DNA of 64,000 nucleotides from the NCBI RefSeq assembly GCF_020404765.1, contig NZ_JAIVEM010000140.1:248001-312000 (forward strand), in the 5' to 3' direction. How positions within the stretch are numbered: the stretch's first letter is position 1; every line of letters starts with the position of its first letter. The translations under genes were made by a program, and so were the position numbers. This DNA comes from Paenibacillus sp. BJ-4. Lineage in GTDB: Bacteria; Bacillota; Bacilli; Paenibacillales; Paenibacillaceae. Shown one piece after another: positions 19,212 to 27,679 of the stretch. The notes under the pieces were generated by a model. It worked only from the letters and a program-made list of their open reading frames with translations. It ran no database searches and was not told the DNA's origin.

Positions 19212-19450
19212 TTCTTCAATTTTTTAATCAAACGATCCAAACCATATCCAATAAGGTACCAGAAAACTAGTGTAGTGAAATAAACGACGGCTATGGGGAT
19301 GTCTGCTTTTCGTACAAATTGAAATGATTCGTATATCCAAACCAACGGACTAATGATAGCCAATAGTATATTATAGTCATCATATCCCGTAATATTTACA
19401 GTAATAACTAGACATGAGATTAGGAATAACCAAAACCTAAATGACTTCAT
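19208..19450 (-). CDS. Small hypothetical membrane protein
   Basis: 80 aa with three hydrophobic segments (FRFWLFLISCLVITVNI; YNILLAIISPLVWIYESF; PIAVVYFTTLVFWYLIGYGL) and a basic C-terminus (RLIKKLKN). GGAGG is 8 bp before the ATG used here; an upstream in-frame start at 19465 has none. Family not recognised. It is followed in the same direction of reading by nothing obvious; the 19546 gene upstream may share its transcript. Confidence 0.6.
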   Translation of the reverse strand: MKSFRFWLFLISCLVITVNITGYDDYNILLAIISPLVWIYESFQFVRKADIPIAVVYFTTLVFWYLIGYGLDRLIKKLKN

Positions 19451-19545
19451 TAACCGTACCTCCAAACCTATATTGTAAAGCCACGAACTAGCTTAGATGC
19501 TGATTCATTTTGCAGTTTTGAATGATTAGACAGTCTTGTTTTGTT

Positions 19546-19842
19546 CTACTCCTCTACATAACGGATATATGGGTGTTGAAAGTACCTTTGATCAGACTCG
19601 AAAAAATATTGTTTGCCTACATCCAGAGGAGGGATCACAGACTTTGAGGAAATATATAATTCTTTATATCCACCTCCATTAGAAGCATCTCTTTGTATGA
19701 CCAAATAGTCATCTGTAATTTTAACTAATTTAGCAATTTCAGCCGGGTGATATCCTGAACAATAATAAATCCAGCCGAAAATTAGTGAAAAAAATATAAC
19801 CCTTAATATAGCTGTAGCCGTTTTATTCTTTGTAATCAACAT
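19546..19842 (-). CDS. Small hypothetical protein with one N-terminal membrane helix
   Basis: 98 aa. A basic start (MLITKNKTATA) is followed by one hydrophobic helix (ILRVIFFSLIFGWIYYC), then a ~65-residue soluble domain with YLVIQRDASNGGGYKELYI and a C-terminus rich in aromatics (QYFFESDQRYFQHPYIRYVEE). GGGAGG is 9 bp before the ATG. Membrane-anchored or secreted; no family recognised. Confidence 0.6.
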   Translation of the reverse strand: MLITKNKTATAILRVIFFSLIFGWIYYCSGYHPAEIAKLVKITDDYLVIQRDASNGGGYKELYISSKSVIPPLDVGKQYFFESDQRYFQHPYIRYVEE

Positions 19843-20029
19843 TGTTACAAACCTCCCATAACTCATACAATGAATAGGATGACATGAGAAAAGAAACAGG
19901 ACTAATCAGTTCTTTCATTTATAATAAAATATTTATGTTTGGATATTTGACCTGTATATGTATATTGTATGACGTATGATTGGATGATGAAAGTAACTTT
20001 CACACAAAAAGCCTACCCGCTTAAACAAC

Positions 20030-20078
20030 AGCAGATAGGTTTTTGCTTATTTAAAATATTCACTATACCTCGTATATA
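20030..20078 (-). terminator. Possible terminator of the KGG-repeat gene
   Basis: In the region 20005-20047 the arms AAAAAGCCTA and TAGGTTTTT can pair on either strand; on the reverse strand the hairpin lies about 80 bp beyond the KGG gene and ends in a T run. Short stem, moderate support. Confidence 0.35.
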
Positions 20079-20122
20079 CCAGCCTGTGCCTTTACATTAC
20101 ACAGACTCTATATTCCTTATCG

Positions 20123-20470
20123 TCAGTTATCTCTACGCTGACGGGCCCGAGCTTCGCCGCCTTTGCGGCCTGCTTCTTCCCTGCTCATTTTCCCGTCGCT
20201 GTCACTTTGGTCTGAATTGCCGCGGGCTTCACCGCCCTTGCGTCCAATTTCCTGGTAGAATTCCTTGCCATGACTTTTGGAAGTGGCTTCGCCACCCTTT
20301 TCACCGATTTCTTGGTAGAATTCCTTGCCATGACTTTTGGAAGTGGCCTCGCCACCTTTTTCGCCAATCTCTTGATAAAATTCTTTGTCGTGATTTTTAG
20401 CAGTAGCTTCTCCACCTAAACGTCCTGCCTCTTCGCGACTCATTTTGCCATTTTGGTTGTTGTTAGCCAT
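20123..20470 (-). CDS. KGG-repeat general stress protein (GsiB-like)
   Basis: 115 aa, very hydrophilic, built of about five ~20-residue repeats with the core EEAGRLGGEA / EIGEKGGEAT, i.e. the KGG stress-induced motif found in B. subtilis GsiB and E. coli YciG. Such proteins are thought to act like plant LEA proteins in desiccation and stress. GAGGAG is 9 bp before ATG at 20470; a TTG at 20476 is less likely. A sigma-B-like promoter lies 50 bp upstream. The central repeats are almost identical at the DNA level. Confidence 0.9.
   Translation of the reverse strand: MANNNQNGKMSREEAGRLGGEATAKNHDKEFYQEIGEKGGEATSKSHGKEFYQEIGEKGGEATSKSHGKEFYQEIGRKGGEARGNSDQSDSDGKMSREEAGRKGGEARARQRRDN
20225..20420 (-). 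repeat. 60-bp tandem repeats inside the KGG gene
   Basis: Three successive 60-bp units, each containing TTCCTTGCCATGACTTTTGG or a close variant on the forward strand, encode the 20-residue unit KEFYQEIGEKGGEATSKSHG. Copy number could vary by slippage. Confidence 0.85.
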
Positions 20471-20519
20471 GTTCAATCACTCCTCATCGAATTTTAGTAA
20501 AGCGTGTTCGTGTATCTAT

Positions 20520-20543
20520 TAACCCTCGTGTCAGGAATTAAAC
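20520..20543 (-). promoter_or_regulatory. Sigma-B-like promoter of the KGG gene
   Basis: The reverse strand reads GTTTAA (20538-20543), a 12-bp gap, then GGGTTA (20520-20525), close to the general-stress sigma-B consensus GTTTAA / GGGTAT. It lies 50 bp upstream of the start. Whether this organism has a sigma-B was not determined from this window. Confidence 0.45.
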
Positions 20544-20603
20544 ATCTCTATTTTATTTTGATAATGGCAAGTAACTGTAGATGACTGGGTATAACCATCT
20601 CCA

Positions 20604-21365
20604 TCAGACTTCCCAAGACTCTGTGCGCAACTGTTGTTGATGCGTAAATAATACCGGATAAATGAACAGGCTGAGCAGTACGCTGGTCAGAATGGCAGAG
20701 GTCATGGTAGTAAATACGATCAGCAACTGCAAACGGACGGCGGCAATGGGATTGGCTCCTGCGATGATCTGTCCGGTCATCATGCCGGGAAGCTGGACAA
20801 GCCCCAGCGTTTTCTGTCCCTCAATGGTTGGAATCATACTGGAGCGTATGCAATCCTTGAGTATTGGAAAAATGGCTTGTCTCGGTGTGCCACCCAGTGC
20901 CAGGATGAGCATGATTTCAGGCTTGCGCAGCAGGACCTCCGATTTGAGCCGGGACACCAGCAGACTGGATAAAATCATGGAGCTGCCAATGATCATGCCG
21001 CTAATCGGAATCATATACCGGGCTGTCGCCGGAATGATATGCAGGCCAATCAGGAATGCCTGTGTAACGATTTCCACACACAGCAGCGTCAGGAATGACT
21101 TCCACATAAGGCCGGGGATAAATCGTCCTTTGCGCGCAACATTTTGAGAGGCTACGGTGATCATGAGCAGAATGAACAATGCGATGAATCCGTAGCTCTG
21201 CATCCCGAAAATCAAATGTAATACATAACCGATAGCCAGCAGTTGAACCGATGCTCTGATCGTGGCGATCATAATATCCCGGTCCAGACCAAGCTTGAAG
21301 GACTTGGACATAACGATGGAAATAAATACAAAACCGAGGGAAAGAATCAAGGCAATAATCGTCAT
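20604..21365 (-). CDS. fetB: FetB-type ABC permease (UPF0014 family)
   Basis: 253 aa integral membrane protein with about six helices and the family signature stretch EGQKTLGLVQLPGMMTGQII, plus RASVQLLAIGYVL near the N-terminus. In E. coli FetAB exports iron under oxidative stress. AGGAG is 7 bp before the ATG used here; an ATG six bases upstream is too close to it. The start overlaps the end of the ATPase gene by 4 bp. Iron as substrate is inferred from family only. Confidence 0.85.
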   Translation of the reverse strand: MTIIALILSLGFVFISIVMSKSFKLGLDRDIMIATIRASVQLLAIGYVLHLIFGMQSYGFIALFILLMITVASQNVARKGRFIPGLMWKSFLTLLCVEIVTQAFLIGLHIIPATARYMIPISGMIIGSSMILSSLLVSRLKSEVLLRKPEIMLILALGGTPRQAIFPILKDCIRSSMIPTIEGQKTLGLVQLPGMMTGQIIAGANPIAAVRLQLLIVFTTMTSAILTSVLLSLFIYPVLFTHQQQLRTESWEV

Positions 21366-22102
21366 ACCCATTCTCCTGCTATGAACCTGCGAGTTTCACT
21401 ATGCTGCGGAGCATGGAAAAAGGTCTCGGTATCCGCTTGTTCCACCAATCTTCCGTCAATCATCAGCCATGTTTCATGGCCGACCCTGCGGGCTTGTTCC
21501 ATATGATGCGTAATCCAAATCATGGTCGTTCCCTCTTCTTTATTCATTTGAAGCAACAGCTCCTCAACCTCTTTGACCGAGGCGGGGTCCAGTGCGGAAG
21601 TAATCTCATCCAGCAGTAAAATATCCGGGCGGTTGGCGAGCGTTCGGGCCAAGGCCAAGCGCTGCCTTTGACCACCGGACAGCTCCTGCGCTTTTTGTTC
21701 CAGCAGGTCGCGGGTGAGCCCTACCCGTTCCAACAGGCCGGACGGATCATGCAGCATCGTACCGTGCAGCCGTTCTACGGTTTGGAGATTGTACAGGACG
21801 GTTCCCTGAAGTATGGGCGCATCCTGAAAGACCAATGCCACTTTGCGTCTCAGCTCAGGGATTTCCCACTCGGATACAGGCTTGCCGAATACGCTGATTT
21901 CTCCTTCATCCGGTGACAGTAAAAGATTACACAGTGAGAGAAGCGTACTTTTGCCAGACCCGGACGGGCCGACCAGCGTGGTAATTTTGCCGGGAGAAAC
22001 TTTTGCTGTAATTCCGTTCAGGACAGCACGTTGCCGCTCAGGCCCGGTGAAATACTTAGTGATATGCTTAAATTCAATGGCAGGAAGTGGATTGGAATCC
22101 AT
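21362..22102 (-). CDS. fetA: FetA-type ABC transporter ATP-binding protein
   Basis: 246 aa. Walker A LVGPSGSGKST, Q-loop ALVFQDAPI, signature ELSGGQRQRLALARTLA, Walker B DILLLDEITSALDP and switch His in ITHHMEQ are intact. DEITSALD instead of DEPTSALD is common in FetA/YbbL-like ATPases. AAGGAG lies about 12 bp before the ATG. Translationally coupled with the FetB-type permease. Divergent from the TetR gene at 22346. Confidence 0.88.
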   Translation of the reverse strand: MDSNPLPAIEFKHITKYFTGPERQRAVLNGITAKVSPGKITTLVGPSGSGKSTLLSLCNLLLSPDEGEISVFGKPVSEWEIPELRRKVALVFQDAPILQGTVLYNLQTVERLHGTMLHDPSGLLERVGLTRDLLEQKAQELSGGQRQRLALARTLANRPDILLLDEITSALDPASVKEVEELLLQMNKEEGTTMIWITHHMEQARRVGHETWLMIDGRLVEQADTETFFHAPQHSETRRFIAGEWV

Positions 22103-22345
22103 AGATATAGCTATCTCCTTTGTAGAGGATCGAAAAAGTTGTCAGACCCGCTTTATGATCTTATTTCTTTTATTATATCAGTTATGGCAGATATGCTCTT
22201 CTTCTATAAAGGTCCGGGCAGGGCTATGGTTGCAAACGGCATGGTCTTTATATAGACTAACAGGATTAGTTAAAATGAACATAGGGTTCAGTATGTATTT
22301 GTATATGTAATAGCCTTACATAGAAATTCGATGAAAGGGGACCGG

Positions 22346-22927
22346 ATGATGTCACCCAGAAACGGAGTGAAGCTGCAAGATATCCTGCAGGCTGCAGAGG
22401 ACATTGCCAATGAACGGGGGATGGGGGAGGTCACGCTCACCACGCTGGCGCAAAAGCTGCACATTCGCCCGCCGTCCTTGTACAACCATGTGGACGGATT
22501 GAACGGACTGCGTCAAGTGCTGGCACTACGCAGCCTCAAGCAGTTGGAGGATACTTTGACAAGTGCGGCGGTTGGCAGAGCGGGAGATGATGCACTGGCT
22601 GCTATGGGGAAAGCATACATGCGATATGCCCGCGAACGACCCGGGTTGTATGAAGCGATGCTGTATGCTACAGACCGCCAGGATACTGAATTGAGGGACG
22701 CTGCGGATCGCGTGGCAGAGCTTGTTATTTCCGTCCTGTCGAGTGGCTACGGCTTCAAGGAAGAGGATTGCATTCATGCAGCAAGAGGGTTCCGTAGTCT
22801 TCTTCATGGGTTTGCCTCGCTGGAACAGAAGGGGGGCTTTGGTTTACCTGTAGAAGTGGATCGAAGCATTGAAGTGATGATGAACACTTTTTTAGCAGGT
22901 TTGCGTATGCAGCAGAAACGAGTATAA
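22346..22927 (+). CDS. TetR family regulator with WHG-type C-terminal domain
   Basis: 193 aa. The N-terminal HTH reads DILQAAEDIANERG ... VTLTTLAQKLHIRPPSLYNHVDGL, and the C-terminal half contains ARERPGLYEAMLYA and the RGFRSLLHGFASLE segment of the TetR_C/WHG group. AAAGGGGACC precedes the tandem ATG ATG at 22346/22349; an ATG at 22331 lacks a site. Divergent from fetAB across 240 bp, which could make it the regulator of that transporter, but it may as well act on the symporter downstream. Confidence 0.88.
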   Translation: MMSPRNGVKLQDILQAAEDIANERGMGEVTLTTLAQKLHIRPPSLYNHVDGLNGLRQVLALRSLKQLEDTLTSAAVGRAGDDALAAMGKAYMRYARERPGLYEAMLYATDRQDTELRDAADRVAELVISVLSSGYGFKEEDCIHAARGFRSLLHGFASLEQKGGFGLPVEVDRSIEVMMNTFLAGLRMQQKRV

Positions 22928-23105
22928 CATGAGGTTCAAATACCGTGCTCTTCCCTGGTAATGGTTTCTATACAGTGAAATGTATAATTATCTGCTCTGT
23001 GCGGCGAAAAATTGATATACTCAAAAAATACTGCTAAACGGCGGGTATGGAACCGGTTCACTGAGAGAATGAAGACAAAGAATATGGATATTAGGGGGAT
23101 TGTGG

Positions 23106-24512
23106 ATGCAACAGGTTTTACAGGATGTGATCGGTGTAATTAACGACTTTTTCTGGTCCAAGTTGTTAATTGTCATGTTGATCGCATTGGGGCTATTTTT
23201 TACGTTCCGCTCTAAAGGTCTGCAAGTACGAATGATCGGAGATATGTTCCGGGTTCTGAGAGAGTCGAAGCGCGGCTCCAAGGACAGCATTTCGCCTTTT
23301 CAGGCATTTTGTATCAGCATGGCGGCGCGCGTGGGTACGGGTAACATTACAGGGATTGCTATCGCCATTGCGCTGGGCGGCCCGGGTGCGGTGTTCTGGA
23401 TGTGGATCATTGCGATCATCGGATCAGCATCCAGCTTCGTCGAAAGTACATTAGCCCAAGTATATAAAGTGAAGGACAAAGGCGGATTCCGTGGCGGTCC
23501 GGCGTATTACATGGAGATCGGATTGAAAAAGCGGTGGATGGGTATCGTCTTTGCGATACTGATTACACTGAGCTTTGGGATGGTCTTTAACGCGGTGCAG
23601 TCCAATACGGTTACGCTGGCTTTTGAAAATGCCTTCGGCACGAATCGGTTGGTCGTGGGTCTGATTATGGCGACTCCGTTTGCGGTCATTATTTTTGGAG
23701 GGGTCAAGCGGATTGCCAAAATGTCCGAATATATCGTCATCGTACTGGCGGTGCTGTATATCGGAATTGCGCTGTTTATTGTGATCATTAATATTCAGCA
23801 ATTGCCGCACGTGTTGTCCCTGATTGTACGCAGTGCGTTTGGTTTCGAGCAGATTGCGGGAGGCTCCATTGGGGCAGCCTTGATGCATGGCATCAAGCGT
23901 GGCTTATTTTCCAATGAAGCAGGAATGGGGAGCGCACCGAATGCGGCAGCTACCGCAGACACCAGCCATCCGGTCAAGCAAGGCTTGATTCAGGCTTTTG
24001 GAGTGCTGACGGATACGCTTATTATTTGTACAAGCACGGCAATGATTATTTTGTTATCCGGGGCATATACGAAGGCGGGACTTAGCGGTATTGAGCTGAC
24101 TCAGGCGGCTCTTAGTGTGCACATCGGGCCGTGGGCGCCTGGTTTGCTTGCCATTATGGTATTCCTGTTCGCTTTTAGCGCATTGGTCGGTAACTACTAT
24201 TACGGCGAAACGAACATCGGGTTTATGAAATCCAGTAAAATCTGGGTATGGCTTTATCGCGCTGCTGTAATTGGCATGGTGATTTTCGGAGCGGTAGCCA
24301 AGGTGCAGCTGGTGTGGGATTTGGCCGATTTATTCATGGGCATGATGGTTGTCGTCAATCTGATTGCCATTGCTCTTTTATCCCGAGTCGCTTTTGCAGC
24401 CTTAAAGGATTATTCACGGCAGAAAAAGGCGGGTCACGACCCTGTGTTCTACAAAGATAGCATTCCGGGGCTGGAGCAGGTGGAGTGCTGGGAGCGGGAA
24501 GCCAAACTGTAG
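23106..24512 (+). CDS. Sodium:amino-acid symporter, AGCS (alanine/glutamine) family
   Basis: 468 aa with about eleven membrane helices. Family features are SMAARVGTGNITGIAIA, ALGGPGAVFWMW, FRGGPAYYMEIGL and FSNEAGMGSAPNAAATAD. It imports alanine, glycine or glutamine with Na+. AGGGGGA lies 7 bp before ATG 23106; a TTG at 23100 is too close. A single-gene unit between the TetR gene and a decayed dehydrogenase. Closest functional analogues are AlsT/GlnT-like; substrate not fixed by sequence. Confidence 0.92.
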   Translation: MQQVLQDVIGVINDFFWSKLLIVMLIALGLFFTFRSKGLQVRMIGDMFRVLRESKRGSKDSISPFQAFCISMAARVGTGNITGIAIAIALGGPGAVFWMWIIAIIGSASSFVESTLAQVYKVKDKGGFRGGPAYYMEIGLKKRWMGIVFAILITLSFGMVFNAVQSNTVTLAFENAFGTNRLVVGLIMATPFAVIIFGGVKRIAKMSEYIVIVLAVLYIGIALFIVIINIQQLPHVLSLIVRSAFGFEQIAGGSIGAALMHGIKRGLFSNEAGMGSAPNAAATADTSHPVKQGLIQAFGVLTDTLIICTSTAMIILLSGAYTKAGLSGIELTQAALSVHIGPWAPGLLAIMVFLFAFSALVGNYYYGETNIGFMKSSKIWVWLYRAAVIGMVIFGAVAKVQLVWDLADLFMGMMVVVNLIAIALLSRVAFAALKDYSRQKKAGHDPVFYKDSIPGLEQVECWEREAKL

Positions 24513-24623
24513 GACAACACCTGATCACAAACTCGACATATCAATCTGATTGCGTCCTGAACCATAAGGGTAAAATACTTCTGTATAATGTAGATGAGAG
24601 ACTGCGAATACAGGAGGGTTATT

Positions 24624-24842
24624 GTGAATGTGCTGGATTACACGATCCTTCGTCCGGGTGGACTGACAGATGATCCCGGTATCGGAAAGGTTGCTACGGG
24701 GGATGATCCTTCCGTTAGTACCATTTCCCGTGAGGATGAAGCCGCAGTGGTAGCGGCACTGGATGAACGGCAGACGTATCACCGTGCGATTAATCTGGCG
24801 TCAGGCAGCACGCCCATTGCTGAGGCTATCCAGCAGGGTTGA
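24624..24842 (+). pseudogene. C-terminal fragment of an NAD(P)-binding (SDR/NmrA-like) protein
   Basis: A 72-residue frame opens with GTG, 5 bp behind AGGAGGG, and reads VLDYTILRPGGLTDDPG, then ISREDEAAVVAAL and INLASGSTPIAEAI. This is the C-terminal third of the YwnB/YesF-like NAD(P)-binding family (GLDYTILRPGGLT and SREDVA-V motifs). The Rossmann half is missing, so it cannot be an active reductase. The good ribosome site suggests the fragment may still be translated. A strong hairpin follows. Confidence 0.65.
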
Positions 24843-24877
24843 TGGATTTAGGAGCATTCACATCATAGTTGGAGAGA

Positions 24878-24913
24878 GGCAGACCAGGGATGTTATCCCG
24901 GGTCTGCCTTTTG
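24878..24913 (+). terminator. Terminator after the SDR fragment
   Basis: GGCAGACC-A-GGGAT-GTT-ATCCC-G-GGTCTGCC hairpin (13 paired bases with one mismatch) followed by TTTTGC. It isolates the MBL gene from upstream transcription. Confidence 0.85.
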
Positions 24914-24936
24914 CTGCTGAATATCTGCGAAAAGAT

Positions 24937-24990
24937 TTGATTAAAACTAATCATGTTATTTATAATACTAATATAGTTAGTTTTAATCAA
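24937..24990 (+). promoter_or_regulatory. Promoter flanked by a 14-bp perfect inverted repeat (operator)
   Basis: TTGATTAAAACTAA (24937-24950) and TTAGTTTTAATCAA (24977-24990) are exact inverted copies 26 bp apart. The left arm contains a -35 (TTGATT), 18 bp from TATAAT at 24961-24966, and the right arm covers about +5 to +18. A dimeric repressor binding both arms would close the promoter of the MBL gene. The regulator is not next to it. Confidence 0.65.
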
Positions 24991-25008
24991 GATGAGGAGA
25001 TGAGACGG

Positions 25009-25722
25009 ATGCGTGTTGTTCAGGTGCAGCATATATATCAATTGACGTTTCTGCCGAGACTGTTCCCGGTGAACTGTTACTTGGTGGAGGAGAATGATGG
25101 GCTTACTCTGATAGATGCCGGATTGCCTTACAGTGCCAAAGGTATTGAACAGGCTGCCGAGCGGATGGGGCAGCCGATTACAAGAATCGTTCTTACCCAT
25201 GCCCATGAGGATCATGTGGGTGCGCTGGATCGGTTGAAGGCAAGGTACCCTGATGCGCAAGTGTTCATTTCCAGACGAGATGCGCGGCTGCTGCAAGGCG
25301 ATGTATCGTTAGAGACAGATGAACCGAATACCCCCATTCGGGGCAGTGTGCCGAAGGGAATTCTTACCCGGCCTGATGTTTTGCTGGAGGACGGGGATCC
25401 TGTAGGCTCGCTCCTGGCGATCAGCACACCTGGACACACGCCGGGTTCGATGGCATTTTTGGACACTCGCACCCGTGCGTTGATTGCAGGCGACGCCTTC
25501 CAGGTCCGGGGTGGGGTTGCGGTGTCGGGAAGGCTTAAGCCGCTGTTTCCATTTCCCGCACTGGCTACATGGAACAAGGGAAGCTCGCTGGAAAGCGCCA
25601 AAAAGCTCGCGTTTTTCAATCCGTCTTTATTGGCTGTTGGCCACGGCAACATGCTACAGCATCCGCAGTCTCAAATGGAAAGGGCTATTAAGGAGATGGA
25701 GCAACAAGGTACAGCGCAATGA
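25009..25722 (+). CDS. MBL-fold metallo-hydrolase
   Basis: 237 aa, cytoplasmic. Metal-binding motif LTHAHEDHVG (HxHxDH) near residue 62, a further His in STPGHTPGS, the bridging Asp in LIAGDAF, and a C-terminal His in AVGHGNML: all metallo-beta-lactamase-fold ligands are present. GAGGAG ends directly at an ATG (25000) but is 9 bp before ATG 25009, which is therefore taken as start. Under control of the palindromic operator upstream. Family members include lactonases, glyoxalases and others; the reaction is not predictable. Confidence 0.87.
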   Translation: MRVVQVQHIYQLTFLPRLFPVNCYLVEENDGLTLIDAGLPYSAKGIEQAAERMGQPITRIVLTHAHEDHVGALDRLKARYPDAQVFISRRDARLLQGDVSLETDEPNTPIRGSVPKGILTRPDVLLEDGDPVGSLLAISTPGHTPGSMAFLDTRTRALIAGDAFQVRGGVAVSGRLKPLFPFPALATWNKGSSLESAKKLAFFNPSLLAVGHGNMLQHPQSQMERAIKEMEQQGTAQ

Positions 25723-25819
25723 CCCCATATTCAGCCAACATTCAGCCAGAACTCACAAAGTCCTAAGCTAAGGCAGATACAATATGAGGAAAATAGAAAC
25801 AGAGAGAGGTGCATCGGAT

Positions 25820-27529
25820 TTGAACGTTTGGAAAGCGAACGGTCTGAAATATATCCTTCTATGTAGTCTCATATTGTGTGCTGTCGTAAGTGTCGTTTCT
25901 TTATGGAGTTATTCGGGCAGCTCGGCCTCCCAATCCGCTGCTTTTAAGCAGGGCCCGTCCGGCGGATTCGGGGGAGGAGGCGGACCCGGTGAAGGTATGG
26001 GGGGACCGGGACAGCGTCCTGCTAACGGCCAGACAGCTGGGAATGACAATTCCACATCCGGGGGCAGCGGTGTTGCCAGAGACGGGCAGCATCGAGGTCC
26101 GGGCGGCATGTCCGGCAACGAATCTGGCATGGGCGAGCCTGGCGGCGGTATGGGTGGTGGAAGAAATGGGAATTCTTCATCCGCTTATGCAACTCCGCTG
26201 GCGATCTTTGCCGCTTTATTTTTCGGTGCGTTCGTGTTTATTGCGTACCGTTTTCGGACCCGTGAATGGAAGCTCGGGGAACGTAACCGCAGGCTGATGC
26301 TGTGGACTGTGCTGGGTGTGGGATTCTTTTTAAGAATGGCGGTAGCCCCGTGGATATCGGGTCACATGGATTTAATGCTATTTCGGAACTGGGCTACGAC
26401 AGCAGCGGACAGCTTATCTGGCTTTTACACGAACGGATCAAGTGATTATCCGCCGTTCTATATTTATATTTTATATGTGATCGGTAAAATCGGCTCTACG
26501 GCTGCTTTCAGCCCCTATATGTCCGTGCTGCTGCGGCTTCCGAATATATTAGCCGATATCGTGACAGCGTACATGCTGTACCGGCTGGCAAGCAAACGGA
26601 TCGGCTATGGTATGAGCCTCGGCCTGGCGATATTCTATGTGTTTAACCCGGCTGTATTTATCAATTCGACCTTCTGGGGACAGGTAGATTCATTCTTTAC
26701 CATGCTGATTGTGGGCATGATTGTGCTGCTGGTGGAAAACCGGATCGGCTGGTCTGCCGTATTGTTTGCGATAGCGGTATTGATGAAGCCGCAGGGGATT
26801 ATTTATGGACCAGTTCTGTTCTTCGAGCTACTGAGACAGCGTAAAATACAACCTTGGCTCTTGGCCATCGGTGGAGCGGTTGTGACGACCATTCTGGTCA
26901 TATTGCCATTTTCGTGGGGGCAGAAGCCGTTATGGCTGCTTGATTTATACAAGGGAACGGTTGGCGAATATCCGTATGCTTCCGTGAATGCGTATAACTT
27001 CTTCGCACTGATCGGTGGCAATTATACGCAGGACACTACGACGTTGTTCCTGTTCAGCTACCATACATGGGGCATGATCGGCATTGTGCTGGTGACTTTG
27101 TTTATATGGTGGATGTATGTCCGCAGTCGCAAACCACAATTTGCGGCAGCAGCTGCACTGGTGCAAATTGCAGGTGTCTTTACCTTCGCTTCCAGCATGC
27201 ATGAACGGTATTTGTTCCCTGCGGCAGCATTGGCGGTACTGGCGTATCTGTATTTGCGGGACCGGAGATTTTTGTGGCTTGCGGGTGGATTCAGTCTTAC
27301 GATCTTCCTGAACACCTTCGATATTTTCTATAGCTCCAATTCTCGGGATCATCACGGCATTATATTGTGCGTGACTTCGTTGTTGAACGTATTGCTGTTT
27401 GGGTATCTGGTCAAAGTGGTCTGGGATTGCTGCAGATCCACCACGATTCAGGCTGCTTCTGCCAAGGACACGATTCCATCGGAGCTTTCTTCAGGGGAAT
27501 TAACATGGGAGCTTCTTCCCAAGGTGTGA
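25820..27529 (+). CDS. Multi-spanning GT-C type glycosyltransferase with glycine-rich loop
   Basis: 569 aa integral membrane protein. One N-terminal helix (YILLCSLILCAVVSVVSLW) is followed by a ~95-residue extracytoplasmic loop that is extremely rich in Gly, Pro, Ser and Asn (e.g. GGFGGGGGPGEGMGGPG), then about ten helices. Motifs typical of lipid-sugar dependent mannosyltransferases: GHMDLMLFRNWA (acidic residue in the first large loop), SDYPPFYIYILY, FWGQVDSFF and SSMHERYLFPA. It probably transfers a sugar from a polyprenyl-phosphate donor outside the membrane. GAGAGAGGT is 9 bp before TTG 25820; an ATG at 25784 has a weak site. Acceptor unknown. Confidence 0.8.
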   Translation: MNVWKANGLKYILLCSLILCAVVSVVSLWSYSGSSASQSAAFKQGPSGGFGGGGGPGEGMGGPGQRPANGQTAGNDNSTSGGSGVARDGQHRGPGGMSGNESGMGEPGGGMGGGRNGNSSSAYATPLAIFAALFFGAFVFIAYRFRTREWKLGERNRRLMLWTVLGVGFFLRMAVAPWISGHMDLMLFRNWATTAADSLSGFYTNGSSDYPPFYIYILYVIGKIGSTAAFSPYMSVLLRLPNILADIVTAYMLYRLASKRIGYGMSLGLAIFYVFNPAVFINSTFWGQVDSFFTMLIVGMIVLLVENRIGWSAVLFAIAVLMKPQGIIYGPVLFFELLRQRKIQPWLLAIGGAVVTTILVILPFSWGQKPLWLLDLYKGTVGEYPYASVNAYNFFALIGGNYTQDTTTLFLFSYHTWGMIGIVLVTLFIWWMYVRSRKPQFAAAAALVQIAGVFTFASSMHERYLFPAAALAVLAYLYLRDRRFLWLAGGFSLTIFLNTFDIFYSSNSRDHHGIILCVTSLLNVLLFGYLVKVVWDCCRSTTIQAASAKDTIPSELSSGELTWELLPKV

Positions 27530-27567
27530 ACACGACAATTGATCGTTAGTAAAGTATAAAATACGGT

Positions 27568-27641
27568 AAAAACCGCCCTTTAACGAAATGGAAGTGGTTG
27601 ATAGATCAACTGTAATCCATAAGTTAAAGAAGCGGTTTTTT
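27568..27641. terminator. Bidirectional terminator between the glycosyltransferase and Fnr genes
   Basis: AAAAACCGC--CTTTAAC and GTTAAAG--GCGGTTTTT arms form a 16-bp interrupted stem; the loop itself holds GTTGAT-AG-ATCAAC, a second hairpin. T runs occur on both strands, matching the convergent genes. Confidence 0.8.
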
Positions 27642-27679
27642 GTTGTCCTCATGCTAGAGCAGCATTAGATCTATATATC

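Noticed and set aside
20225..20420. Regular 60-bp repeats that could suggest a CRISPR-like array
   Set aside because: They have no spacers and encode the KGG protein repeats in frame.
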